64,000 nt of DNA from Clostridium beijerinckii. GTDB taxonomy: Bacteria; Bacillota; Clostridia; Clostridiales; Clostridiaceae. How positions within the stretch are numbered: the stretch's first letter is position 1; the number at the start of each line of letters is the position of its first letter. The translations under genes were made by a program, and so were the position numbers. Where the stretch lies: assembly GCA_003129525.1 (NCBI GenBank), contig CP029329.1:653501-717500 (forward strand), given 5' to 3'. Positions 51,440 to 60,940 of the stretch are shown one piece after another. The notes under the pieces are model-generated. The model saw only the letters and a list, made by a program, of their open reading frames with translations, was not told where the DNA came from and ran no database searches.

Positions 51440-52657
51440 TTAACAGTCAAAAGTTCTTGGTTGCGCTTCGCGCTTTTTTAGAGGTGTATATTTTTTATCC
51501 AATATTTCTTTTAATCCACCTTCTGCTAAATGAGCAAAGTATTTTGAGCAATTTAAAATTGCTTTTTCATCTACTTGATACGCAGGGTGATGATGTGCAT
51601 AAGATAATCCTGTTCCTATAATAATAAATGCCCCCGGTATCTTCTTTTGATAGTATGCAAAGTCCTCTCCTTCTAATCCCATAGAAATCTGTTTAACATT
51701 ATAGCCTGCCCTTTTCCCAAGTTTAGTACCAAAGTCAACCCATTCTGCCGTATTATTAGTTGCTGGTGATCCTGAATGCCAAATAAGTTCTGCACTTCCC
51801 CCAAAAGATTGTGCTATTCCAGTAATTATTTCCTTCATTCTTTTAGATATTAACTCACGTATATCTTCATTTAATGTTCTAACAGTTCCTTCAAGATATG
51901 CAGCTTCTGGTATTACATTCCACGTATTTCCACCCTCTATATGTGTTACACTTAAAAGTGCTTTTTCTGTTGCACCTATGTTACGACTAACAATTGTCTG
52001 AAGAGAAGTAACTATGTTACTTGCAATTATGATTGGATCTATTCCTCTTTCTGGTTTAGCTGCATGACTTCCAACACCTGTGACTTTAATTTCAAATCTA
52101 TCAACTGCTGCAGTCATAGCTCCGGGTTTCATCCCCATAATACCAACTTCTGCATCAGAAACATTATGTACTCCAAAAATTGCCTCTACATCATCTAAAA
52201 CACCTGTTTCTAAAATTTTCTTGGCCCCATCTGCACTCTCTTCTCCTGGTTGAAAAATAAATTTTACCGTACCTATTAAAGATGTTTGATGCCTTTTAAC
52301 TAAATAAGCCGCTCCCAAAATTACTGCTGTATGAAAATCATGTCCACATGCATGCATCTTACCATTAATTTTAGACTTATAAGGTAAACTTGTCTCTTCT
52401 TGAATCGGCAATGCATCTATATCACATCTAATAGCAATAACTGGTCCATTAGGATTTCCTTTTATTTGAGCTACAAGCCCTGTTTCTAGTGGTAAATCAA
52501 GAACTTCTATATCTACTTTTCTCAATAACTTCTTTATCCACTTTGTTGTTTCAAATTCTTCATTAGGCAATTCAGGATTTTCATGTAATTTACGATACAC
52601 ACCTATAAGCTCATCGTTCAAATTCTCTATTATTGATAATAATATCTTATTCATCAT
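51440..52657 (-). CDS. M20 family amidohydrolase with repeat-derived C-terminus
   Basis: A zinc amidohydrolase of 405 residues (hippurate/N-acetyl-diaminopimelate/indole-acyl type). The metal motif HACGHDFHTAV is near residue 103, FQPGEESADGAKK near 140, FGVHN near 162, the dimerisation motif GVGSHAAKPERGIDPI near 195, and EGEDFAYYQKKIPGAF near 337 with HHPAYQVDEKAI later. The family homology ends near residue 388. The last 16 or so residues, YTPLKKREAQPRTFDC, are the translation of a family C repeat that also supplies the stop. Start ATG with AAGGGGG. The natural substrate is not certain. Confidence 0.88.
   Translation of the reverse strand: MMNKILLSIIENLNDELIGVYRKLHENPELPNEEFETTKWIKKLLRKVDIEVLDLPLETGLVAQIKGNPNGPVIAIRCDIDALPIQEETSLPYKSKINGKMHACGHDFHTAVILGAAYLVKRHQTSLIGTVKFIFQPGEESADGAKKILETGVLDDVEAIFGVHNVSDAEVGIMGMKPGAMTAAVDRFEIKVTGVGSHAAKPERGIDPIIIASNIVTSLQTIVSRNIGATEKALLSVTHIEGGNTWNVIPEAAYLEGTVRTLNEDIRELISKRMKEIITGIAQSFGGSAELIWHSGSPATNNTAEWVDFGTKLGKRAGYNVKQISMGLEGEDFAYYQKKIPGAFIIIGTGLSYAHHHPAYQVDEKAILNCSKYFAHLAEGGLKEILDKKYTPLKKREAQPRTFDC
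51441..51492. repeat. Family C repeat forming the amidohydrolase C-terminus
   Basis: TAACAGTCAAAAGTTCTTGG, TTGCGCTTCGCGCTTTTTTA, then GAGGTGTATATT. Read on the minus strand in the gene's frame it encodes YTPLKKREAQPRTFDC and the TAA stop. It is a near-identical match to the copies at 29616 and 29662. Confidence 0.85.
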
Positions 52658-52700
52658 ATTAATCCCCCTTATTTAATTCTTAATTATTCATTAAAATACA

Positions 52701-53747
52701 TTACTTCTTTATTACATTAGTTACTATCATAATTCCAACTACAAATATCACATAAAATGTTATATATGACAATCCCCATATTCCACTAAAAGAATACCTA
52801 ACTTTTTCATGAGTTTTTAGTATTCTATTGTCCTCTTTTATTGTTTGAGCGAAGTCTTTCCCATATTTAATAATAAATGCTGTAAGCGCTAAAATTCCAG
52901 CAAAAGCATATATAGCTATAGACATGGATTTTAGTAACTGCATGTCAATCAATGACACTCTTGTCATTGTAAAAGTTATTGTGTTGTTAAATATATGCGC
53001 TATTATTGATGGTACAATGGACTTAGACTTAATAGTAATAAATGCTAAAACAATTCCCATTAATACAGGATTAACAAATTGAACCAAGTTTAAATGAAAC
53101 ATAGAAAATAAAATAGAAGATACGATAATTGCTGTTAAGTTTCCATACTTTTGCATACTCTTAAGTATAAAACCTCTAAATATTATTTCTTCTAATATAG
53201 GTCCTAGTAAACATGCATATATTAGAAACAATATTAAATATTTACTTTGTGCGGGAAAACTAAAATCTGGCTCTGGAATAATTATACCGTACCGTTTAAT
53301 AATTGTTGAATATGTTAAATAGATTATGCTTGAAATCATTCCTATTCCTATACAAGAAATTGTTCCTAATAATATAAATATTTTAGGTGATTTATTTTTG
53401 TTAAATATGTCTTCTTTAAATTTTATATTTGTAGTCTTCATTGCTATTATAATTGCTACTATATCTCCAATTATACAGGGAAGATATCCTACCAAAAAAT
53501 TATACTTATCTTTAGAAATCCCTAAAATAGTATTTATTTCAGGATTAGTTGTTATATCTATACCTAAAACTCTCCCCCTAATTTTAATGCCTAATATAAT
53601 TACAAATCCTATTACATATACTAATATCGCCAGTATAAGAAGCATTCTTGCACAATTTCCGCCAGTTTTCTTCATATCATTTTTTATTCTTAATTTCCTG
53701 CCCTCAATTTCTTGTTGAAAATCATTTACCATCTCTTTACCTACCAT
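52701..53747 (-). CDS. CPBP family intramembrane metalloprotease
   Basis: A 348-residue Abi/CAAX-protease-like (CPBP) membrane protein with about eight hydrophobic helices. The family motifs are EEIIFRGFILKSMQKYG near residue 187 (motif 1, catalytic Glu-Glu and Arg), SILFSMFHLNLVQF near 220 (motif 2, His), and SIIAHIFNNT near 254 (motif 3, His and Asn). Relatives act in bacteriocin self-immunity or membrane regulation. No bacteriocin gene is seen nearby. Start ATG, or the internal ATG at codon 6; neither has a strong ribosome binding site. Confidence 0.85.
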   Translation of the reverse strand: MVGKEMVNDFQQEIEGRKLRIKNDMKKTGGNCARMLLILAILVYVIGFVIILGIKIRGRVLGIDITTNPEINTILGISKDKYNFLVGYLPCIIGDIVAIIIAMKTTNIKFKEDIFNKNKSPKIFILLGTISCIGIGMISSIIYLTYSTIIKRYGIIIPEPDFSFPAQSKYLILFLIYACLLGPILEEIIFRGFILKSMQKYGNLTAIIVSSILFSMFHLNLVQFVNPVLMGIVLAFITIKSKSIVPSIIAHIFNNTITFTMTRVSLIDMQLLKSMSIAIYAFAGILALTAFIIKYGKDFAQTIKEDNRILKTHEKVRYSFSGIWGLSYITFYVIFVVGIMIVTNVIKK

Positions 53748-53896
53748 TCCATTAATTAATTATCAAGTGAAACTTGATTCGAGTTGGGGTAATCTCAATC
53801 TAGACATTAGTTGAACCTATACCCTAAGAGGGTAAAATATCTCTGCAAAGTTTAATATTATTATACCATATCAATAGTTTTATTAATTTTTTTAAA

Positions 53897-54118
53897 TCAA
53901 AACATGGAAATTTGATTGTCCTCGTACCACTTCTTATAAGCAGCAATAATATCTTCCATTTTATATAATATTCCAAATCTATCACATTCACTACGGCTGT
54001 CACAATAAATACATCCATGACAACATCCCTTGTAGATATTCATATTATAATTCTTCCCAAACCGCTCATTATGCTCAGCATATCCTGATATAATTGTTTT
54101 TGCAGTTATGAATTCCAT
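53897..54118 (-). pseudogene. Radical SAM protein fragment with internal deletion
   Basis: The 73 codons start like a full SPL-type radical SAM protein (EFITAKTIISGYAEHNERFG, then YKGCCHGCIYCDSRSECDRF), with the three-cysteine cluster motif present. After DRFGILYKMED the sequence goes straight to a C-terminal-like AAYKKWYEDNQISMF and stops. The ~200 residues of the barrel that should follow are missing. It looks like an in-frame internal deletion joining the start and end of the gene. The start and ribosome binding site (GGAGGGCAAT) are intact, so a small iron-sulphur peptide could still be made. Confidence 0.65.
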
Positions 54119-54385
54119 TATTGCCCTCCATTTAATTCTATATATATCTTTTCATTATACTAAATTAAGCGTCTTAAAATAACTTTTCAAAGATATCTAA
54201 AGTTAGTATACCAATTTTAACATAGCAACGTACTTCACATTATAATTTATAATATATATGTATTATTATAAATATATATTATTAATAAGTTATTATATAG
54301 TTAAAAATATCACTTAATTATGTGAAATATTATAATAGCTTGCCTATATTTATCTTTTCCGTTGAAAATGAAAAAAGCTATTATG

Positions 54386-54460
54386 AAAAAGCACTCAATT
54401 AGCTTGAACTATACCCTGCATAATTAACAGAATGTTGTTCACTTAAATTGAATGCTTTTT
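54386..54460. terminator. Terminator after motB
   Basis: AAAAAGCACTCAATT and AATTGAATGCTTTTT pair with one mismatch across a 45-nt loop, with T-rich flanks on both strands. The rest of the spacer 54119-54507 is very AT-rich with no gene. Confidence 0.6.
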
Positions 54461-54507
54461 ATTATCCTCAAATCTCTATTTAATTAAATAGTTTTTAATT
54501 TTTCTTA

Positions 54508-55236
54508 TCAATTTGATTTTTCTTCTGTAGCTGACGGATACTTTCGAACTACAATAATTTCTACTCTTCTATTTTTAGCTCTACCGTCCTCTGTGGTATT
54601 CTCAAATTTAGGCATATATTCACCATAAGCTTGAATGGATACTTTATCTGCACTAATTTTTCCTGAGCTGACGATAAAATTCATTACATTTATAGCTCTC
54701 ATTGAGCTTAATTCCCAGTTAGATTGGAATTTATCATTCTTAATAGGTACATTATCTGTATGCCCTACAACTTTAATTTGATTATCTAAGCCTTGAAGCA
54801 GATTTGAAACTTGTACAAGTAATGGTGATAAATTGTTTTTCACATCTGCCTCACCGGTATTAAAAAGCACAGCATCTTGTATTGAAATTTCTAGTCCCTC
54901 ATTGTTAAGATCAACCTTAACCTTATCCGAATAACCCTCTTTTGTAATTTCTTCCTCTAACATTTTTTTTACTTCAGACATCTTGTCATACTCAGCTTGT
55001 CCTGGTGAAATCTCCATAGGGATAACTGAGTTACCATCTTGTTGCATTACACCACTACCACCTGCAAAAATAATATTAAATTGTTCGCTCATTGCCTTAA
55101 ACTTTCCTGCATCTGTTTGACCCATAGCAAACATAACAATAAATAGTGCTAATAGGAGTGTTAACATATCTGAATATGGAAGAAGCCATGCTTCATCAAC
55201 ATGCTCTTCATGATGTTCTTTTTTCTTTCTCATCAT
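54508..55236 (-). CDS. motB: Flagellar motor stator protein MotB
   Basis: Stator subunit that anchors the motor to peptidoglycan. It has 242 residues. One transmembrane helix follows a charged N-terminus, and the essential proton-binding aspartate is in LLPYSDMLTLLLALFIVMFA near residue 24. The OmpA-like peptidoglycan-binding domain spans about 110-235, with VGHTDNVPIKNDKFQSNWEL near 160 and AYGEYMPKFENTTEDGRAKN followed by RRVEI. Start ATG with AAAGGAG. It forms a pair with motA, 14 bp apart. Confidence 0.95.
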   Translation of the reverse strand: MMRKKKEHHEEHVDEAWLLPYSDMLTLLLALFIVMFAMGQTDAGKFKAMSEQFNIIFAGGSGVMQQDGNSVIPMEISPGQAEYDKMSEVKKMLEEEITKEGYSDKVKVDLNNEGLEISIQDAVLFNTGEADVKNNLSPLLVQVSNLLQGLDNQIKVVGHTDNVPIKNDKFQSNWELSSMRAINVMNFIVSSGKISADKVSIQAYGEYMPKFENTTEDGRAKNRRVEIIVVRKYPSATEEKSN

Positions 55237-55250
55237 TACTCTCCTTTAAA

Positions 55251-56036
55251 TTATTTTTCACTATTGTTTTCTTCAAATATTCCTCTTTTGCTTGGTTCTA
55301 TCATCCCTACTAGTTTTCTTTCAATACTCTTTGGATTATTCCCTGCTTGAATAGCTAAGATTCCTTCAAGCATAATATTCATACTAGTTACTTCTTCTAA
55401 AGATTTTCTTTTTAATCTGTTTGAAAATGGATGCCAAATTAAATATCCAGTAAAAATACCATAAACGGTTGCAACGAAAGCTGACTTTATACTCTCTCCA
55501 AGTTTGTCAATATCATTAAGATTTCCAAGAGCACCAATCAGTCCAATAACAGCTCCTAAAACTCCAAGGGTTGGTGCTGTACCTCCTGCTGATGAAAAGG
55601 CTGTAATACCAAGACGATGTCTTTCTTCCATACTCTCAATTTCTATTTCTAATACTTCTTTTATAAGGTCTGGCTCTAAACCATCGACTACCATCTCTAA
55701 TCCTTTTTTTAAGAACTTGTTTTCTAATCCATTTATAGTACCTTCAAGAGATAATAATCCATCCCTTCTAGTTGTTTGAGCCATTTCTACAAGTTGCATA
55801 ATAATTTCACTAGGCTCTTGTTTATTCTTATTACTAAAAAGGACCCCAAAAACTTTACCAATTTTAAGAAACTCACCTTTTGGAAAAGAATTCATTAATC
55901 CAATTACGGTACCACCAAGAATTACCATTATTGCTTCAAGACTTAGTAGTACAGAAAGACTCGCCCCTTTTTCTATCATAGCGGCAACTACAATTACAAA
56001 ACCGCCAATAAGACCTGTAATCAAAAATATATCCAT
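55251..56036 (-). CDS. motA: Flagellar motor stator protein MotA
   Basis: Ion-conducting stator subunit, 261 residues, four transmembrane helices. The first two lie in residues 1-50 and the last two in TAFSSAGGTAPTLGVLGAVI near 146 and IKSAFVATVYGIFTGYLIWH near 185. The cytoplasmic loop between them holds the rotor-contact region (EMAQTTRRDGLLSLEG, with MEERHRLGI). Start ATG with AAGGAGGA. It is followed directly by motB. No other flagellar genes are present, so the pair is detached from the main cluster. Confidence 0.95.
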   Translation of the reverse strand: MDIFLITGLIGGFVIVVAAMIEKGASLSVLLSLEAIMVILGGTVIGLMNSFPKGEFLKIGKVFGVLFSNKNKQEPSEIIMQLVEMAQTTRRDGLLSLEGTINGLENKFLKKGLEMVVDGLEPDLIKEVLEIEIESMEERHRLGITAFSSAGGTAPTLGVLGAVIGLIGALGNLNDIDKLGESIKSAFVATVYGIFTGYLIWHPFSNRLKRKSLEEVTSMNIMLEGILAIQAGNNPKSIERKLVGMIEPSKRGIFEENNSEK

Positions 56037-56352
56037 GTTTGTCCTCCTTTTAATATGTGTTCTTCAATTCGTCAAATACTAAATCTTCATTTAGCACTTT
56101 AATTATTTCACCTAATATAATTGTAATAATTCAAATTTTCCCTCATATTCTTCAAATTTCTTCTAAAAATATAATACCATAATATTAGTTAATCGAAAAC
56201 CATATTTTTATATGTATTGTCACAATAATGAAATTTATTATAATATTTGAAAGGCCTATTCCTGTAGCTTACATTGAATTATATATGCCTGTATTTGATT
56301 ATTTATTTTCTTTAATAAACATTATTAACGTTCATATTTTCTTATTCTTCTT

Positions 56353-56359
56353 TGTCGAA
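56353..56359 (+). promoter_or_regulatory. Possible Spo0A box
   Basis: TGTCGAA, the core of the Spo0A target, in the context TTTGTCGAAAA, about 104 bp upstream of the yetF-like gene. The single site is a chance match at low but real probability. The remainder of 56037-56462 is AT-rich with no gene. Confidence 0.35.
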
Positions 56360-56462
56360 AATTAAATACTCCATCAGTCCTATATTATGTATAGTATAAA
56401 ATTTAATTTAAGTTAGATAATAACTATATATTATGGATATTTAAGATGAGGAGGTGTGAAAA

Positions 56463-57191
56463 TTGAATGAAGGATTAGTAGTTCTTGTGCGATCTATTAT
56501 CGCATTCTTTTCTTTACTTATTTTTGCGAAGATATTAGGTAAACAACAAATAAGTCAATTAACATTTTTCGATTATGTGCTTGGAATAACAATTGGATCT
56601 ATTGCCGCAAGTCTTACTACAGATTTGTCCAGCAGAGCATGGCCACATTTTGTCGGCCTTTTCACTTGGGCTTTGCTTGGATATGTAATGGAATATATCA
56701 CTATGAAATGGAGATATGCTGACAAATATATAGATGGAGAACCTACAATTGTTATTATGGGTGGTAAAATAATGGAAAATGCATTGCGAAAAATGAAGTA
56801 TACAGTATCCGATATTATGGCGTTATTAAGAAATAAAGATATTTTTGACTTGTCACAAGTGGATTTTGCAATCATTGAACCAAATGGTCAGTTATCTGTA
56901 CTTAAAAAACCAGAGTATGAGCCTTTAACAGCTCAAGATATGAATATTACTAAAGCATCAACTGGTATAAGCACAGAACTTATTTATGATGGAATACTTA
57001 TAGATCAAAATCTAAAACAACTTAATAAAACTAAAAAATGGATTATGCATGAACTTAAGCTACAGGGAATTAAGCATATTTCCGAAGTATTTCTTGCAAC
57101 ATTAACTCCTTCTGGCTCTTTGTATGTAGATAAGTATGATGATCATATTGTAAAAATAACTGATATTGGTGATTATAAAGGACCATATTAA
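56463..57191 (+). CDS. DUF421 (YetF family) membrane protein
   Basis: A 242-residue YetF-type protein. Three transmembrane helices lie within residues 1-80 (VRSIIAFFSLLIFAKILGKQ, then LTFFDYVLGITIGSIAASLT). They are followed by a soluble domain with EPTIVIMGGKIMENALRKMK near 96 and GSLYVDKYDDHI near the end. The start is TTG at 56463 with GAGGAGGTG upstream. Its partner, a DUF4363 protein, follows 13 bp later, a common Clostridium pairing. YetF-type proteins of Bacillus are linked to sporulation and spore envelope; the role here is unproven. Confidence 0.88.
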   Translation: MNEGLVVLVRSIIAFFSLLIFAKILGKQQISQLTFFDYVLGITIGSIAASLTTDLSSRAWPHFVGLFTWALLGYVMEYITMKWRYADKYIDGEPTIVIMGGKIMENALRKMKYTVSDIMALLRNKDIFDLSQVDFAIIEPNGQLSVLKKPEYEPLTAQDMNITKASTGISTELIYDGILIDQNLKQLNKTKKWIMHELKLQGIKHISEVFLATLTPSGSLYVDKYDDHIVKITDIGDYKGPY

Positions 57192-57204
57192 GGAGTGAAG
57201 TATC

Positions 57205-57570
57205 ATGAGAAAATTTTTAGTTATAACTATTCCTATAGTGACATTAGCTCTTTTTGTATTAATTATGTTTAGTAGTAGTATTTTAAAACGTTCTATTGGA
57301 AAGGATGATAATATCCCTGAATCAATACAAATAATCATTCAGGACATAGAGTCCGAAAATTGGGAAGATGCTAATAATAAAACAGATAAGTTATCAAATA
57401 CATGGAAAAGGGTAGTTAAAAGAATTCAATTTAGTTCAGAAAGAGATGAAATAAATTTATTTAGTACAAATATAGCCCGTCTTCATGGTGCAATTATGGC
57501 AAAAGATAAGTCAAGTTCATTTGCTGAATTAAATGAAGCATATGATCATTGGGAAGAATTAGGCAACTAA
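57205..57570 (+). CDS. DUF4363 domain-containing protein
   Basis: A 121-residue protein with one N-terminal transmembrane helix (FLVITIPIVTLALFVLIMFS) and an extracytoplasmic helical domain of ~85 residues containing the conserved WEDANNKTDKLSNTWKRV and ELNEAYDHWEELGN. Start ATG with AAGGAGTGAAG. It is the second gene of the yetF operon and ends 5 bp before a strong terminator. Function unknown; it presumably works with the YetF-like protein. Confidence 0.85.
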   Translation: MRKFLVITIPIVTLALFVLIMFSSSILKRSIGKDDNIPESIQIIIQDIESENWEDANNKTDKLSNTWKRVVKRIQFSSERDEINLFSTNIARLHGAIMAKDKSSSFAELNEAYDHWEELGN

Positions 57571-57575
57571 GATTT

Positions 57576-57611
57576 AAAGGAGTCATTGATAAAAATATCA
57601 ACGACTCCTTT
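57576..57611. terminator. Bidirectional terminator between DUF4363 and GH1 genes
   Basis: AAAGGAGTC and GACTCCTTT with an inner TTGATA/TATCAA pair form a compact stem with A/T flanks on both sides. It is shared by the two convergent genes. Confidence 0.85.
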
Positions 57612-57625
57612 AATTCATCTTGAAA

Positions 57626-59068
57626 CTATAGTTCTTCACCATTAGTCTTTATTACATTTTGATACCAATAGAAGCTATCCTTCTTGTAACGATTCATAGA
57701 TGCTCCTTCTTCTTCTTCACGATCTACATAAATGAAACCATAACGCTTTTGATATCCATTTAACCAGCTTAATAAATCTGTTATTGACCATGTGCAGTAT
57801 GCAAGTACTTCACAACCTTCATTAACAGCTTCCTTTAATTCTTCTACATGAGCTTTTAGATATGCTATACGATAATCATCATGAATCTTATTATCTTCAG
57901 TCTTCTTATCAAATGCTCCGAGCCCATTTTCAGAAATAACTATTGGTAAGTCATATCTGCTTGTGATAGTTCTACAGCACATTCTTATACCCATAGGATC
58001 TATAGTCCAATCCCAATCTGTAGTTTTTAAATATGGATTTGGTGGGTTCTTGTATAATCCTGGTGTTCCACTAACTTGTGCTGTACCTTTTTTACCTGTA
58101 GTATTCATTTCAGCCATTCCAACCCCATCTATTGGATTGTATTCAACAACTGCAGTTTGATAGTAGTTTACTCCCATAAAGTCAACTTGTGCTGCTGCCT
58201 TCATAAGCTCTGCATCTCCATTTTCAAACTTTGGTGCAACGCCTTGTGATTCTAAATATTTAAATGCTGCTTTTGGATAACGTCCATATGCATAAACATC
58301 CATCCACCAAAATGATTGTAAATCATCATAATCTGCCTTTGCCATATTGTTTATTGGAGAACAATCAATTGGATAAGATGGTCCGAATGCAAAACTTGCA
58401 CCTATCTTACCATTTGGAACTATTTTTCTAAATGCAAGTACTGCCTTAGCATGAGCTATGTTTGCATGATGATTTACTTGATAGAACATCTTTGAATCAT
58501 TCTTCTTACCTGGTGGGTGTGTTGCCATCATCCATCCATGAGCTGTAAATATATTTTGTTCATTTAGAGTTATCCAGTACTTAACTTTATCCTTATAACG
58601 TTCAAATAGAGTTATTGCATAACTTTCATAATCATCAATTATCTTTCTACTTTCCCACCCATTATACTCTTCTTGCAAAGCTTGTGGTAAATCCCAATGG
58701 TAGATTGTAACCATTGGTTCAATTCCATATTTTAAGCATTCATCAATTACATTATCATAGAATTGTAAGCCTTTTTTATTAACTTCGCCTTTACCTTTTG
58801 GGTAAATTCTTGGCCAAGAAATTGAAAATCTATAAGTCTTTAATCCCATTTCTGCCATTAAAGCAATATCTTCTTTAAAACGATGATAATGGTCAACTGC
58901 TACATCACCTGTTGTAGATTTAAATGTTTTCCCAGGAATCCTTACAAATTCATCCCAATTGCTTCTTCCTTTTCCTTCTTCTTCAGCAGCACCTTCTACT
59001 TGATAAGCCGCAGATGCGCTTCCCCATAGAAAATCCTTTTGGAAACCATGTTTTTCTTTAAAATACAT
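57626..59068 (-). CDS. 6-phospho-beta-glucosidase (GH1)
   Basis: A GH1 retaining glycosidase of 480 residues from the ATG at 59068, which lies after AAGGAGG (the upstream in-frame ATG overlaps that site). Motifs: DFLWGSASAAYQVEGAAEEEG at the N-terminus, the acid/base in WITLNEQNIFTAHGW near residue 172, and the nucleophile in LPIVISENGLGAFDK near 383. The end is YGFIYVDREEE with RYKKDSFYWYQ, a form seen in 6-phospho-beta-glucosidases. It probably cleaves cellobiose- or salicin-phosphate delivered by a PTS encoded elsewhere. A non-phospho beta-glucosidase cannot be excluded. Confidence 0.88.
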   Translation of the reverse strand: MYFKEKHGFQKDFLWGSASAAYQVEGAAEEEGKGRSNWDEFVRIPGKTFKSTTGDVAVDHYHRFKEDIALMAEMGLKTYRFSISWPRIYPKGKGEVNKKGLQFYDNVIDECLKYGIEPMVTIYHWDLPQALQEEYNGWESRKIIDDYESYAITLFERYKDKVKYWITLNEQNIFTAHGWMMATHPPGKKNDSKMFYQVNHHANIAHAKAVLAFRKIVPNGKIGASFAFGPSYPIDCSPINNMAKADYDDLQSFWWMDVYAYGRYPKAAFKYLESQGVAPKFENGDAELMKAAAQVDFMGVNYYQTAVVEYNPIDGVGMAEMNTTGKKGTAQVSGTPGLYKNPPNPYLKTTDWDWTIDPMGIRMCCRTITSRYDLPIVISENGLGAFDKKTEDNKIHDDYRIAYLKAHVEELKEAVNEGCEVLAYCTWSITDLLSWLNGYQKRYGFIYVDREEEEGASMNRYKKDSFYWYQNVIKTNGEEL

Positions 59069-59256
59069 TTCCATCCTCCTTGTATAATATTTCTTATTTG
59101 CTTTTAATTAAATGTCGTATTCATTTAATATAAGAAACTACCCATATTTATTAACAATTTTATAAATCTAGATTATCATAAAACCATGAAGTTTGTCTAT
59201 ATCTTTTATATTTTTATGTTATAACTTTTCATTCAAAAAGAAGTTCAATATTCTGC

Positions 59257-59313
59257 AAAAAATAAAAAATAAAATGCGTTGGTTCCAGAATCTTACTTCC
59301 AGCTACCAACGCA
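59257..59313 (-). terminator. Terminator of the rRNA methyltransferase gene
   Basis: On the minus strand TGCGTTGGT pairs with ACCAACGCA across ~20 nt and is followed by TTTTATTTTTTATTTTTT. Confidence 0.8.
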
Positions 59314-59336
59314 CTAAATATCTTGTTATAATAATT

Positions 59337-60707
59337 CTACTTACGATATAGCAAAACTACACACTCTACATGCTTCGTCATAGGAAACATGTCAACCGGC
59401 TGTACTTCTACCGTCTCATACCCCAACCCATTCAAATGTTTTAAATCCCTCGCCAAAGTACTAGGATCGCAAGATACATAAACTACTCGTTTAGGTTTTG
59501 CATTTCCTATAGCATCTAACAATTTAACATCACAACCTTTTCTAGGAGGATCTACAACTATTACATCTGGTTTAATTCCATCATCTATTAATCTTGGAAT
59601 TACCTCTTCTGATTTACCTGAATAAAATTCAGAATTAGTTATTTTATTTTGCTCAGCATTAACTTTTGCATTTTCAATTGCTTGTTCTAAAATTTCTACT
59701 CCATAAACCTTTTTAGCCCTTTGGGATAAAAATAATGTTATTGTACCTGTACCACAATAAGCATCAAATACAGTCTCATTTCCACTTAAATTAGCATATT
59801 CTAAAGCCTTATTATAAAGGACTTCTGTTTGCATTGGGTTTACTTGAAAGAAAGATAAAGGTGATATGTTAAACTTATATTTACCTATGTAATCACATAT
59901 ATAATCTGATCCCCATAAAGTAGAACATTTATCTCCAAGAACTAAATTAGTATCTTTCGAATTTATATTTTGAATTACACTTTTTAAATTTATAACTTCT
60001 TTAGTCAATTGATTTATTAATTCCTCCTTATGAGGAATTTCTTTATCATTAGTAACTAATACAACCATAACGTCTTTAGTCTTAAAGCCTTTTCTAATCA
60101 TTATATTTCTAATTAACCCTTGTTCATAAAACAACCCATCTTGTTTAGCTGGTATTATTGAATACTTTTCCATCCAATCTCTTATAGTTCTTACAATTTT
60201 ATCAGCTTCCTCATCTTGGAGTAGGCAAGTGTCCATATTAATTATTTCATGAGTTTTTTCACTAAAAAATCCTATTGCAAGTTTATCTTCTACCAATCCA
60301 ACAGAATATATAACTTTATTTCTATATCTATATCCATTCTCCATTCTCAGTGGATATTTTACGACTTTTTCATCTAACCCTGCAATTTTCTTTATACAAT
60401 CCTTTACTCTATCAAATTTAAAATCTAATTGTCCTTCATAACTTAAATGCATTAAAGTGCAACCACCACACTTTTTATAATTACCACATTCAGGTTCTTT
60501 TCTTTCATTTGATTTTTCTATTATTTCTATAAGTTTTCCATAAGCATATTTTTTCTTAGCTTTAATTATCTCTGTTTTTACTGTTTCTCCCTTCAATCCT
60601 CCTGGTATGAATATTGGATATCTATCTATTTTTGCAACACCTTCACCTTCATAACCTAAGGATTCAATCTTCACAATATATTCTTTATTATTTTCTAACA
60701 CGCACAC
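59337..60707 (-). CDS. rlmD: 23S rRNA (uracil-5-)-methyltransferase RumA-type
   Basis: An SAM-dependent methyltransferase that makes 5-methyluridine in 23S rRNA (U1939 or U747 class). It has 456 residues. A TRAM domain occupies residues 1-60 ([26 protein letters not shown]). The iron-sulphur cysteines are in [20 protein letters not shown] near residue 76. The SAM site is [16 protein letters not shown] near 315, VDPPRKGCD near 386, and the catalytic cysteine is in [14 protein letters not shown] near 412. The start is GTG, at 60707 or 60701, with GAAGGA upstream. RlmCD-type dual specificity is possible in Firmicutes. Confidence 0.93.
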   Translation of the reverse strand: MCVLENNKEYIVKIESLGYEGEGVAKIDRYPIFIPGGLKGETVKTEIIKAKKKYAYGKLIEIIEKSNERKEPECGNYKKCGGCTLMHLSYEGQLDFKFDRVKDCIKKIAGLDEKVVKYPLRMENGYRYRNKVIYSVGLVEDKLAIGFFSEKTHEIINMDTCLLQDEEADKIVRTIRDWMEKYSIIPAKQDGLFYEQGLIRNIMIRKGFKTKDVMVVLVTNDKEIPHKEELINQLTKEVINLKSVIQNINSKDTNLVLGDKCSTLWGSDYICDYIGKYKFNISPLSFFQVNPMQTEVLYNKALEYANLSGNETVFDAYCGTGTITLFLSQRAKKVYGVEILEQAIENAKVNAEQNKITNSEFYSGKSEEVIPRLIDDGIKPDVIVVDPPRKGCDVKLLDAIGNAKPKRVVYVSCDPSTLARDLKHLNGLGYETVEVQPVDMFPMTKHVECVVLLYRK

Positions 60708-60833
60708 ACGTCCTTCGTTAAAATTTAGGGATATGAATCAAAATAGAAAGTCAACGATGCTATGTATATTTTGCGCAAGGCAAGATATACTAGCATACCA
60801 ACTTGTTATTTTTTAATCTCTCTTAGTCTTATT

Positions 60834-60940
60834 TAAAAAAAGAGCACCTTTCGGTGCTAATACAGAATCAGTTGCCATTTAATTCCATAGTCATTGAATA
60901 AGTATCTCTCTTTTAAATCAATAATATACATTATATATTA
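60834..60940 (-). ncRNA. Candidate small RNA with its own promoter and terminator
   Basis: On the minus strand TTAACA (60958-60963), 17 nt, TAATAT (60935-60940) forms a promoter. About 70 nt downstream AGCACC-GAAA-GGTGCT with seven T residues (60834-60858) forms a terminator. The ~95-nt transcript contains only a tiny frame, MTMELNGN, ending just before the terminator. It could be an sRNA, a leader attenuator of the methyltransferase gene, or a mini-peptide gene. The rest of 60708-61143 is empty apart from one DnaA-box-like TTATCCACA at 60985. Confidence 0.4.

Noticed and set aside
53824-54018. 64-codon minus-strand frame overlapping the radical SAM fragment
   Set aside because: It is in another frame of the fragment; the fragment's own frame shows the cysteine motif and a good start.
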